Source: JAJVID01 sp035275805 (GTDB taxonomy: Bacteria > Acidobacteriota > Blastocatellia > RBC074). From it: a stretch of 12,944 nt of DNA. Both the position numbers and the translations under genes were made by a program. Positions 1-6,774 of this stretch are shown here, one piece after another. Within the stretch, counting starts at the first letter, position 1, and every line of letters begins with the position of its first letter. The DNA is taken from NCBI GenBank assembly GCA_035275805.1, contig DATEMG010000442.1:1-12944 (forward strand), in the 5' to 3' direction. Below the pieces are notes generated by a model, which saw nothing but the letters and a program-made list of their open reading frames with translations, was not told where the DNA came from and made no database searches.

Positions 1-5
1 ACCAT

Positions 6-49
6 CGGTAAGGTACGGGGAGCGCGCTTACGCTCCCCGTACCTTACCG
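6..49. repeat. Perfect 19-bp stem-loop upstream of the phosphatase gene
   Basis: Bases 6-24 are the exact reverse complement of 31-49, with the 6-nt loop CGCTTA. The stem is GC-rich and would be very stable in RNA or as extruded DNA. No T-tract follows on the plus strand (GGCTTCAATC), and nothing useful precedes it on the minus strand, so it is not a textbook intrinsic terminator. It may be the 3' structure of a gene lying left of the window, or a dispersed palindromic repeat. The next start codon is at 98, so it lies in the 5' intergenic region of the phosphatase. Confidence 0.7.
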
Positions 50-97
50 GGCTTCAATCGCTGACGGAAAATCAAAGACAACAGGCAAACACCAATA

Positions 98-1009
98 ATG
101 ACAATAAGAACTTCCCCAATCCGACGCCTCAAATCGCTCATCCTCGCGTTGCTACTCCTGGCCCTTCCGATAATCGCGGCGGGGCAGGGAGACAGTAGCG
201 CCAAACCGGTCATCGCCTTTGCCGTCATCGGCGACACCGGCACGGGCGACGAGGCGCAACTGTCCGTGGCCCGCCAGATGGCCCGGCAGCTCGAAAAGAC
301 CCCTTTCGAGTTCGTGCTCATGCTCGGCGACAACATCTATGAAAAAGGCGAGGAGAAATACATCAAACCGCGCTTCGAAGAGCCATACAAAGACCTGCTC
401 GAGGCCGGAGTGAAGTTTTACGCCGCGCTGGGCAATCACGACATCATCAGGGGGCTGGAGTTTCAAACCAACTACGCCAATTTCAACATGGGAGGCCGGC
501 GCTATTACAACTTCGCCAAAGCCCCTTCTGAGAATTACGAGAACTTGCTCGAATTCTTTGCGCTGGATTCGAACGAGATGACTCCCGAACAGTTGAAGTG
601 GCTCGACGAGAGTTTGAGCGCGTCGAAAGCCCGCTGGAAGATCGCCTTCTCGCACCACTCGATTTACTCTTCGGCGCGGATGCACAGCCAGTACACCAAG
701 CTGCGCGCGCAGCTCGAACCGCTCTACGTTAAGCACGGCGTCGCCGCGGTCTTCGCCGGCCACTCGCACTGCTATGAACGCGTAAAGCCCCAGAAAGGCG
801 TACACTACTTCACCCAGGGCGCGAGCGGCGAAATCAAACGCAAAACGCTGGATCGAACCACCCCGTATTTTGCCGCGGGCGAGGATGAGAAAAACTCGTT
901 TCTGATCATCCAGGCGGGTGAAAGCGAGTTGAAGGTCGAAGCGATCGGCGCCGACGGAAGTCTGATCGACTCTTACACGATCAAGCGCGCCACCCTTATA
1001 AAACAATAG
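98..1009 (+). CDS. Secreted purple-acid-phosphatase-like metallophosphoesterase
   Basis: A 303-aa calcineurin-like phosphoesterase that most resembles the small tartrate-resistant acid phosphatase (ACP5) type of purple acid phosphatase. An N-terminal signal peptide is visible (Arg/Lys at 9-12, hydrophobic 13-27, likely cleavage after the Ala-Ala at 27-28), so it should act outside the cytoplasm on phosphate esters. The dimetal-site motifs appear in order: GDTG (45-48), GDNIY (77-81), GNHD (112-115), SHH (185-187) and GHSHCYER (221-228). The last motif, with Tyr-Glu-Arg, fits purple acid phosphatases well. The ATG at 98 has no strong Shine-Dalgarno, but it starts the signal peptide directly. 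The BMC gene follows after 29 nt on the same strand, so the two may be co-transcribed although they would act in different compartments. The substrate cannot be told from sequence. Confidence 0.9.
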   Translation: MTIRTSPIRRLKSLILALLLLALPIIAAGQGDSSAKPVIAFAVIGDTGTGDEAQLSVARQMARQLEKTPFEFVLMLGDNIYEKGEEKYIKPRFEEPYKDLLEAGVKFYAALGNHDIIRGLEFQTNYANFNMGGRRYYNFAKAPSENYENLLEFFALDSNEMTPEQLKWLDESLSASKARWKIAFSHHSIYSSARMHSQYTKLRAQLEPLYVKHGVAAVFAGHSHCYERVKPQKGVHYFTQGASGEIKRKTLDRTTPYFAAGEDEKNSFLIIQAGESELKVEAIGADGSLIDSYTIKRATLIKQ

Positions 1010-1038
1010 GCAATTTCATTCAGGATCGAAAGGTTTTT

Positions 1039-1362
1039 ATGGACGCTTTAGGAATGGTCGAGTGTCGCGGTCTGGTGGCGATGATCGAAGCCGCCGACAC
1101 GATGGTCAAAACCGCGAACGTACGGCTGGTCGGCTACGAGAAGGTCGATGCCGGCCTGGTGACCGCGATCGTGCGCGGCGAGGTCGGCGCGGTTAAAGCA
1201 GCCGTCGAGGCCGGGGCTGCCGCCGCGCGCAGAATCGGCGAGGTCGTCTCAGTTCACATCATCCCGCGCCCGCACGGCGAGGTCGACGAAGGCGTACCCG
1301 TGCTGAACACCGGAGAGACCAACCGCAAACCGGTCAGCGGCTCGGTCCCGCCGCGCAAGTAG
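1039..1362 (+). CDS. BMC-H bacterial microcompartment shell protein (PduA/EutM/CcmK family)
   Basis: A 107-aa single-domain BMC (Pfam BMC) protein. Members of this family form flat hexamers that tile the protein shell of microcompartments. The sequence is close to consensus: LGMVE at 4-8, GLVAMIEAADTMVK at 11-24, NVRLVGYEKVDAGLVTAIVRGEVGAV spanning 27-52, and the closing SVHIIPRPH at 71-79. The pore-loop segment is K35-V-D-A-G-L40, where PduA-type proteins usually have K-I-G-S-G-L. An Asp therefore sits beside the expected pore residue. A polar tail of about 25 residues follows the domain. An AAAGG ribosome-binding site precedes the ATG by about 5-6 nt. No shell partner (BMC-T, BMC-P), signature enzyme or encapsulation-peptide enzyme is visible here, so it is an orphan or satellite shell gene. 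A 28-bp hairpin followed by T5 lies 20 nt past the stop. Confidence 0.95.
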   Translation: MDALGMVECRGLVAMIEAADTMVKTANVRLVGYEKVDAGLVTAIVRGEVGAVKAAVEAGAAAARRIGEVVSVHIIPRPHGEVDEGVPVLNTGETNRKPVSGSVPPRK

Positions 1363-1381
1363 CCTTGAGGAATTGAAGAGT

Positions 1382-1453
1382 AGACAGGATGAACAGGATT
1401 TTTCAGGATGAATGCCAATCCTGAAAAATCCTGTTCATCCTGTCTGGCTTTTT
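1382..1453. terminator. 28-bp perfect palindromic hairpin plus T5 between convergent genes
   Basis: Bases 1382-1409 are the exact reverse complement of 1418-1445, with an 8-nt loop (GAATGCCA). On the plus strand the stem is followed by GGC and TTTTT (1449-1453), so it can terminate transcription of the BMC gene, which stops at 1362. On the minus strand it begins 14 nt after the stop of the DUF4139 gene but has no U-tract there. Each arm is built from CAGGAT units (ATCCTG on the right arm), three per arm. That style is typical of dispersed intergenic repeats, so this is probably a repeat copy that also serves as a convergent terminator. Confidence 0.7.
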
Positions 1454-1458
1454 CGCGT

Positions 1459-3738
1459 TCATCCCAAGGGTTTGTCAATCACTAGCGCCCGAACCGCCGC
1501 GTCGAATTCAGCCGTCAATTTCGCCAGCGCCTCCTGGGCCGCGCGTTTCTCCTTCGCAATCTGTTCGAGCCGCGTCTCCTGCTCGCCGGCCTTCGCGATG
1601 TAGCGAGCGACGAGTTGTTTCGCCTCGTTCGTGTTCTTCAGCGTGGAGATGTTTTCGCGCAACCGCTTCTGGTCGTCGCTGATCTCCCCCGCCTCTTTGT
1701 TCAGGGCTTCAATCCTCGAATTCTCTTTCCCAATCCTCAATTTCATCTCGATCAATTTTTCAAGCTCGGCGCGCATCGCGGCGTCGATGTAATTGCTCGT
1801 GACGAACAGTTCGACCTCGCGGGAGGTCAGGTTGGCGAGTTGATAGCTGTCCATCAACGCCTGCGTCTCGGTCACCGGCAACTCGACGGTCGCGCGAGGT
1901 TTGAGTTCGACGCGGAAGCGGTAAAAATTGACCGTCTGCGATGACGGTTTCTGCGTGTCGTCGGAAAGCTTCCAGCCATCGCGGTACGGGTGTTCGACGT
2001 AAACTATCCGCTGCCTGTCGGTCTGGTTGGTGATCGTGTAGGTCTTCTTCAACGTCTGGTGGTAGTGGGCCTCGAAGACGCCCTTCTGCGCGCGCACCAA
2101 GAAGACCGGCCTGCGCTCGAGATTGAGCTTCGTCGTCACCAGCGTGCCCAGGTCGAGTCCGAACGATATGAACCGCTGCTCGTTCGATTTCAACCGTTCG
2201 ATCAGCGCCTCGCCAGCGTAAGCGTCACCGTCGATCACCGTCAGCGAACCGCCTTCGAGAGTTAGCGCCGAAGTGTTCTTCAACCGGACGCCATGCATCG
2301 GGCGGTCTTTTCGCGCGGCTTCGTTGTAGATCGACACGCGCTCGCCGTCCATCTTGGTTTGTAGGATCGGGATCAGCGCGGAGCGGTCACGCCGCACGGT
2401 CACTGGCTGTTCGACGCGGTATTCGAAAAGCTCGCCAACTTCGCCGCCGGAGGCGGCGGTCTCGACGCCTGATTCGCCGCTGGTGATGGGGCCGCTGACT
2501 CCTTCAGCCGCAAGTTCTCGCATAAGCCCCTCGACAGTCCTGTTGTTAAACTGCGCGCTTTGGGCGACCTGTAGCTGATTCTGACTAGGGGGCGGCGCCG
2601 GAGTAGGCCGTAGCGCGGCGTCCACACGGCCAAGACCCATACCCCCGAGGTTGCTAAGCGACGGGGCGCGTTGACTGCTGACAACATTCGCCACCAGCCC
2701 GTCTTCATGAATCTGCGGGTTCAAATTCAAATCCTGTGATATAGGCACAATCGGGCGATAGCGGTAGAGCGGTTTTTGAATCTGATGAATGAACGAAACC
2801 GGAGTCCCCGAAACCAGCGACAGCGAAACTTCCTGCCAGTCCTCTTCGCTGACGTTGTCAACGACGGCCCAACCCTGAAAGAAAGGCCTGCCCTCCGGGT
2901 CGAGCACGACTCGATAGGTCGTTTTCCAGATCGGCGCGGCGATCGTGTAGCTGATGACCATTTCACGCTGTCCCTCGCCTTCAGATGTTACTGTGATGGT
3001 TTTTGCGTCACGCCGTCGCGCGGAAGCCGACGCATTGGCGAATTGCGTAATGTCATGCCGCGCGCCTTCGTCCAGCAATTTGATCGCGCGCACGTCCTTC
3101 AGATCGAAGCTCTGCAATTCGCCGGAATCAGTCGTGACCACCAGCGTGTGAGTTTTGACAGGCGGCTTGTCTTTTTCGGTCGGAAGTTGACGTTCGCCGA
3201 TGGTGAGAACCGCCCCGGTTACGCTGCGGTTGCCCGCCGTGACTGCCACGCGCGCGCCCTGCAATTGCCCCAGGACTCCGGCCAGGCCGCCGGCCTCGTC
3301 GCCATCGGTCGCAGCGTCAATCGAGAAAGGGATTTCGTTGAGCCGAGCCGAGGTCGGCGCGGAAGAGTTGTAGCTGACGGCCCCCACGCGGCCCCGGCCC
3401 AGATCGAGCACGACCAGCGATTTGAGCACATCGTCGACCTGCGATTGTTTGAACGAAAGATTGATCTCGGCGCGACCTGTCACCGTCCCGCGCCGCTCGA
3501 AATAGGCGACGCCGTTGCTGTAAAGGGTCACGCGGCGCAACGGCAGCGATTGTCCTGCCGAAGACTGCGCCTCACGAGTCTGTTTTGCTTCCGGTTGATT
3601 GCCGGTCCTGGGGCTGGCCGCTCCGGCTTTGATGGCCGTGCGCGCCGCGCGGGATTGGGCAAGGCCGACGGGCAGAGACAGAAGCAGGATCGCGATTGCG
3701 ATGAGAAGAGTTTTGCCGGATCGCCGATGAAGTCTCAT
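1459..3738 (-). CDS. Secreted DUF4139 domain-containing protein with C-terminal coiled coil
   Basis: A 759-aa exported protein of the DUF4139 (mucoidy inhibitor A-like) group; no enzymatic activity is established for it. A signal peptide is clear (basic RLHRRSGK, hydrophobic 11-26, cleavage near Ala27). A low-complexity stretch (30-64) precedes the N-terminal segment beginning LRRVTLYSNGVAYFER (67-82). The DUF4139 core starts around APIWKTTYRVVL (268-279) and continues through the family-typical GELFEYRVEQPVTV (435-448). A Pro/Gln/Asn-rich linker lies at about 376-400. Residues 655-750 are charged and heptad-like (EKLIEMKLRIGKENSRIEALNKE) and should form a coiled coil. The ATG at 3738 has an AGGAG site 7 nt upstream (plus-strand 3746-3750). 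Relatives are often annotated only as hypothetical. A role in envelope assembly or surface binding is a guess. Confidence 0.88.
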   Translation of the reverse strand: MRLHRRSGKTLLIAIAILLLSLPVGLAQSRAARTAIKAGAASPRTGNQPEAKQTREAQSSAGQSLPLRRVTLYSNGVAYFERRGTVTGRAEINLSFKQSQVDDVLKSLVVLDLGRGRVGAVSYNSSAPTSARLNEIPFSIDAATDGDEAGGLAGVLGQLQGARVAVTAGNRSVTGAVLTIGERQLPTEKDKPPVKTHTLVVTTDSGELQSFDLKDVRAIKLLDEGARHDITQFANASASARRRDAKTITVTSEGEGQREMVISYTIAAPIWKTTYRVVLDPEGRPFFQGWAVVDNVSEEDWQEVSLSLVSGTPVSFIHQIQKPLYRYRPIVPISQDLNLNPQIHEDGLVANVVSSQRAPSLSNLGGMGLGRVDAALRPTPAPPPSQNQLQVAQSAQFNNRTVEGLMRELAAEGVSGPITSGESGVETAASGGEVGELFEYRVEQPVTVRRDRSALIPILQTKMDGERVSIYNEAARKDRPMHGVRLKNTSALTLEGGSLTVIDGDAYAGEALIERLKSNEQRFISFGLDLGTLVTTKLNLERRPVFLVRAQKGVFEAHYHQTLKKTYTITNQTDRQRIVYVEHPYRDGWKLSDDTQKPSSQTVNFYRFRVELKPRATVELPVTETQALMDSYQLANLTSREVELFVTSNYIDAAMRAELEKLIEMKLRIGKENSRIEALNKEAGEISDDQKRLRENISTLKNTNEAKQLVARYIAKAGEQETRLEQIAKEKRAAQEALAKLTAEFDAAVRALVIDKPLG

Positions 3739-3937
3739 AACTGATCTCCTAATTGTAAAAGATTCTGCTGACGGGGTTAGCCGAAAGGTCTGCGCTGATT
3801 GAACGCATCTCGATTCGGGCGCTTGCGAAGATGTTCAAAATGACTTGGCTGTAAGACGCTGGCAGGGGCGATTTGTTCCTGGAACTGTCGTCGGCTTGTC
3901 GGCTGAGATCGTGTCTGGAAGCTCCCGCCCAGGCAGG

Positions 3938-4072
3938 GCGAAATGTTTATAGACAGCAATGCCGCCTATTTCCCCAGTTCCGTCAGGAGCGACACCCGCG
4001 GATGTCGCTCCTGACGGAGCTAAAGAGCAAAACCACGACCTAAACTATAAACATTTCGCTCCTAACGGAGCT
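3938..4072. repeat. Nested inverted-repeat element in the 350-bp gap between two minus-strand genes
   Basis: The gap 3739-4089 holds no convincing gene but has clear repeat structure. The outer arms are 15 bp: 3938-3952 (GCGAAATGTTTATAG) pairs exactly with 4045-4059. Nested inside is a palindrome at 3979-4018: 16 matching bp (3979-3994 with 4003-4018), one mismatched pair, and centre CCGCGG. A 17-mer TCGCTCCTRACGGAGCT occurs twice in direct orientation (4005-4021 and 4056-4072, one difference), and the same core occurs inverted at 3979-3991. The result is three copies of one core within about 95 bp. This looks like a REP/MITE-like dispersed element, not a simple terminator. It would lie in the transcript between the YkuE-like gene (stop at 4090) and the DUF4139 gene (start at 3738), and could separate their expression. 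Confidence 0.65.
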
Positions 4073-4089
4073 GGCTGTGATTGCTCAAA

Positions 4090-4950
4090 CTACGGCCTGA
4101 CTATCTCGAGAAGCGTAATTTCCGGCGGGCAGCCGTAGCGCAGCGGCACGATGACTGTTCCAAGTCCCCGGTTGACGTAAAGCTGAGTCGAGCCCAGCTG
4201 CGCGTGGCCCCGCATCAGGCGGCGGCTGGGGCGTCGCAGCCAGCGGGCGATCTTCCGGTCTTTGCGTCCGGTGAGGAGCCGCCAGTTGATCTGGCCGCCG
4301 TGAGTGTGGCCCGAAAGCACCAGATCGATGCCCGCGCGCGCGGCCTCGCGAATTATCGCCGGGTTGTGCGAGAGTAATATTCGCGTCTCGTCCCAACTCG
4401 TCTGCTCCAGCGCCTGCCGCAGGTTGTCGCGTTTGACCATCATGTCGTCGATGCCGGCGAGCCGGATGTGGGAAGAGCCTCTTTCGATCCGCGTCGATTC
4501 GTTGCAGAGCACGCGGATGCCTTGATCTGCAAGCGCGTCACGCATCATCGCGCCGTCGGTCCAATGATCGTGATTGCCGAGGACCGCGAAGACGCCGTGC
4601 TCGGCGCGGAGACGACCCAACGCGCGGGCGCAAGGGGCGATATAATCGCGCGAGTGAGAGATGTAATCTCCGGTCAGCGCCACCATGTCTGGACGCAGGT
4701 CGTTCGCTTTGCGCACGGCTTCGTTGATTCTCTCTTCGTCCAGAAACGGGCTGTGATGGACGTCGGAAAGTTGGACTATTCGTAAACCCCGAAATTCGGC
4801 GGGGAGTTTTTCTACAGCGATCGTTTGATGAGTGATCTCGATCTGATGCGGTTCGATCATCGCCGCCCGGAGGATTGCGGCGAAAGTCTGGCGCCATTGC
4901 CTGCGGCGACCGCGGCGTTCGGCTTTGCGCGATAAAACGTATTTTTTCAT
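4090..4950 (-). CDS. YkuE/LpxG-like metallophosphoesterase
   Basis: A 286-aa calcineurin-like phosphoesterase of the YkuE/YaeI/LpxG-like branch, which includes UDP-2,3-diacylglucosamine hydrolases and other envelope-related phosphodiesterases. The metal-binding motifs are complete: QLSDVHHSP with D63-x-H65, GDYISH (94-99), GNHDHW (125-130), LSHNP (193-197) and SGHTHGGQ (213-220). The N-terminus is strongly basic (KKYVLSRKAERRGRRRQWR) without a clean hydrophobic signal or transmembrane helix, so it is probably cytoplasmic or bound to the inner leaflet. The ATG at 4950 is supported by GGGAG about 8 nt upstream. Met31 is a weaker alternative that would remove the basic tail. It is divergent from the carboxypeptidase gene across a 165-bp gap. 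A step in lipid A synthesis is possible by family, but nothing in the context confirms the substrate. Confidence 0.88.
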   Translation of the reverse strand: MKKYVLSRKAERRGRRRQWRQTFAAILRAAMIEPHQIEITHQTIAVEKLPAEFRGLRIVQLSDVHHSPFLDEERINEAVRKANDLRPDMVALTGDYISHSRDYIAPCARALGRLRAEHGVFAVLGNHDHWTDGAMMRDALADQGIRVLCNESTRIERGSSHIRLAGIDDMMVKRDNLRQALEQTSWDETRILLSHNPAIIREAARAGIDLVLSGHTHGGQINWRLLTGRKDRKIARWLRRPSRRLMRGHAQLGSTQLYVNRGLGTVIVPLRYGCPPEITLLEIVRP

Positions 4951-5062
4951 CCAGTTTGCTCCCGGATTATTATGCCATAGACGTAGAATAGGGGACGTGG
5001 GCGCCCGGGGCCTTGATCGGACTTCAGATGGGATTATTTGAAATCCGTCTTGCGAAACCTAG

Positions 5063-5071
5063 TGATTATAC
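5063..5071 (+). promoter_or_regulatory. Candidate extended -10 promoter for the carboxypeptidase gene
   Basis: TG-A-TTATAC at 5063-5071 matches an extended -10 (TGnTATAAT-like) element. No good -35 hexamer lies 16-18 nt upstream. Transcription would begin near 5078, leaving a leader of about 38 nt before the GTG start at 5116. The position supports the downstream start, because a TTG start at 5038 would lie upstream of this promoter. Confidence 0.35.
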
Positions 5072-5115
5072 GCGCCGCCCGCCGTAAGCCGCAATTCATA
5101 TTCGAGGAGACCAAA

Positions 5116-6672
5116 GTGTTCAAATCAACATTGCTGTCAATCGCCTTGCTGTTTTCATTCACAGGCGCCTCATTCGCGCAACAATCGTCGCAGCAAAGGC
5201 CCACGAACGTCCCGCCTGCGGCGCAGCCTGCCGCTCAACCTGCTCCCGCGCCCGTCCCGGACGAGCCGCCGGTTGTAACCAAACACGAAATCAGGCTCGA
5301 CGAGAGGACGATCAAATACACGGTCACGACCGGAATGATGCCGATCAAAAATCAGGTGAGCGGCGAGACTGAGGCGCGGATGTTCTTCATGGCTTACACG
5401 CTGGACGGCGTGAGCGACCCGTCGAAGCGGCCTTTGATGTTCTCGTTCAACGGCGGGCCGGGGTCGTCTTCGGTCTGGCTGCACCTGGGAGCGTTGGGGC
5501 CTAAGCGGGTGAAAATGCAGGATGACGGAATGATGCCCGCGCCGCCTTATCAGCTCGTCACGAACGAACATACGTGGCTCGACCTGACCGACCTGGTGTT
5601 CATCGACCCGGTCGGCACAGGTTACAGCCGCGCGGCGCGGCCGGAGCTGGCGAGCAAATTTCTGGGTCTGAACGGCGACCTCGACTCGGTCGGCGAATTC
5701 ATCAGGATGTATCTGACACGGAGCGAGCGTTGGGCGTCGCCGCTCTTTTTGGTCGGCGAGAGTTACGGAACCACGCGCGCTTCGGGGCTGTCGGGGTTGC
5801 TCGTAGATCGCGGCGTCGCCTTCAACGGCGTTCTCTTAATCTCGACGATCATGAATTTCCAGACAGCGCGCTTCGCTCCGGGAAACGACCTGCCGCTGAT
5901 CCTGATCCTGCCCTCTTACACGGCGACCGCCTGGTATCACAAGAAATTGCCCGCAGATATGCAGCGCCAACCGCTTCGCAAGGTTCTCGATGAAGCGGAG
6001 AAGTGGGCGATCAACGAATATCAGATCGCGCTGAGCCGTGGCGACCGGCTCGCCGGCCAGGAGCGGCAAAAAGTGATCAAGCAGATGGCGCGATACACCG
6101 GCCTCGGCGAGACCTTTATCGACAATTGCGACCTGAGGGTGGAGTTGGGCAAATTCAATAAGGAATTGCTGCGCGAGCAGAAGCGAACGACGGGCCGGCT
6201 CGACAGTCGCTTCACCGGCATAGATTCGCGCGCGGCCGGCGACGGGCCGGAATTCGATCCTAGCATGACGGCGATCCGTCCGCCCTACACTGCCGCCCTC
6301 AACGATTACGTGCGGCGCGAACTGGATTTCAAGAACGACTCGGTCTATCACATCCTCGGCGGCGGTTTTACCGCGCCGTGGAATTGGAACGCGGATAACG
6401 CTTACGCCGACACGAGCGTTGCGCTCAAAAGCGCGTTCTCGAAAAATCCTTTCATGAAGCTCTTCATCGCGTATGGCTATTACGACATGGCCACGCCCTA
6501 CTTCGCCGCCGAATACACGATCGATCACATGAGCCTCGATCCAGGCCTGAAGGCGAACATCAAAACGGCCTATTATGAGGCGGGGCATATGATGTACATT
6601 GACCTGAAATCGCTGGCTAAACTGAAGCAGGACATGGCGACGTTCATTCGCGACGCGGTTCCGACCAAATGA
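5116..6672 (+). CDS. Secreted serine carboxypeptidase, peptidase family S10
   Basis: A 518-aa exported peptidase S10 (carboxypeptidase Y-like) that would remove C-terminal amino acids from peptides outside the cytoplasm. I chose GTG at 5116 because GAGGAG lies 6 nt upstream and the protein then begins with a perfect signal peptide (MFKSTLLSIALLFSFTGASFA, cleaved before Gln22). The open frame extends to a TTG at 5038, but that would add a 26-residue non-signal tail. A Gln/Pro/Ala-rich linker follows (22-52). The catalytic set is complete: oxyanion/substrate motif NGGPGSSS (112-119), FIDPVGTGYS (162-171), nucleophile Ser216 in GESYG, Asp457 in YGYYDMATP, and His491 in YEAGHMM. S10 enzymes typically work at acidic pH, which would suit an acid-tolerant organism. 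The next gene begins about 100 nt downstream on the same strand. Confidence 0.92.
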   Translation: MFKSTLLSIALLFSFTGASFAQQSSQQRPTNVPPAAQPAAQPAPAPVPDEPPVVTKHEIRLDERTIKYTVTTGMMPIKNQVSGETEARMFFMAYTLDGVSDPSKRPLMFSFNGGPGSSSVWLHLGALGPKRVKMQDDGMMPAPPYQLVTNEHTWLDLTDLVFIDPVGTGYSRAARPELASKFLGLNGDLDSVGEFIRMYLTRSERWASPLFLVGESYGTTRASGLSGLLVDRGVAFNGVLLISTIMNFQTARFAPGNDLPLILILPSYTATAWYHKKLPADMQRQPLRKVLDEAEKWAINEYQIALSRGDRLAGQERQKVIKQMARYTGLGETFIDNCDLRVELGKFNKELLREQKRTTGRLDSRFTGIDSRAAGDGPEFDPSMTAIRPPYTAALNDYVRRELDFKNDSVYHILGGGFTAPWNWNADNAYADTSVALKSAFSKNPFMKLFIAYGYYDMATPYFAAEYTIDHMSLDPGLKANIKTAYYEAGHMMYIDLKSLAKLKQDMATFIRDAVPTK

Positions 6673-6735
6673 AATAATCCGAGCGGTCACGGTCTTGTTT
6701 TTATCGGTTGTTATGAAGTTGAATATTTGCGTGGC

Positions 6736-6771
6736 CAGATGGAGCGCCAGATGGAGCGCCAGATGGAGCGT
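6736..6771 (+). repeat. 12-bp tandem repeat (three units) at the start of the next gene
   Basis: Three consecutive copies of CAGATGGAGCGC occupy 6736-6747, 6748-6759 and 6760-6771 (the last ends in T). Each unit contains an ATG in the frame of the downstream gene and a GGAG that sits 6 nt before the next ATG. The array therefore repeats a ribosome-binding-site/start-codon pair. If translated it gives Gln-Met-Glu-Arg three times. Confidence 0.85.
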
Positions 6772-6774
6772 TTG

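Noticed and set aside
152..1006. Long open frame on the minus strand opposite the phosphatase (284 aa)
   Set aside because: It mirrors the codons of a gene with a complete motif set; no ribosome-binding site or recognisable domain. GC-rich antisense shadow.
2776..3744. 322-aa plus-strand open frame inside the DUF4139 gene
   Set aside because: Arg/Asp/His-rich composition typical of antisense frames, no family features, and the opposite strand encodes a clear secreted protein with a good ribosome-binding site.
3752..3757. TACAAT (minus strand) as a -10 box for the DUF4139 gene
   Set aside because: It would start transcription within or next to the AGGAG ribosome-binding site, and no -35 is present.
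3777..3959. 60-aa minus-strand frame in the intergenic repeat region
   Set aside because: No ribosome-binding site, runs into the inverted-repeat element, and no recognisable protein features.
5836..6690. 284-aa minus-strand open frame opposite the S10 carboxypeptidase
   Set aside because: The carboxypeptidase carries a full catalytic triad; the antisense frame is Arg/Val-rich without motifs.
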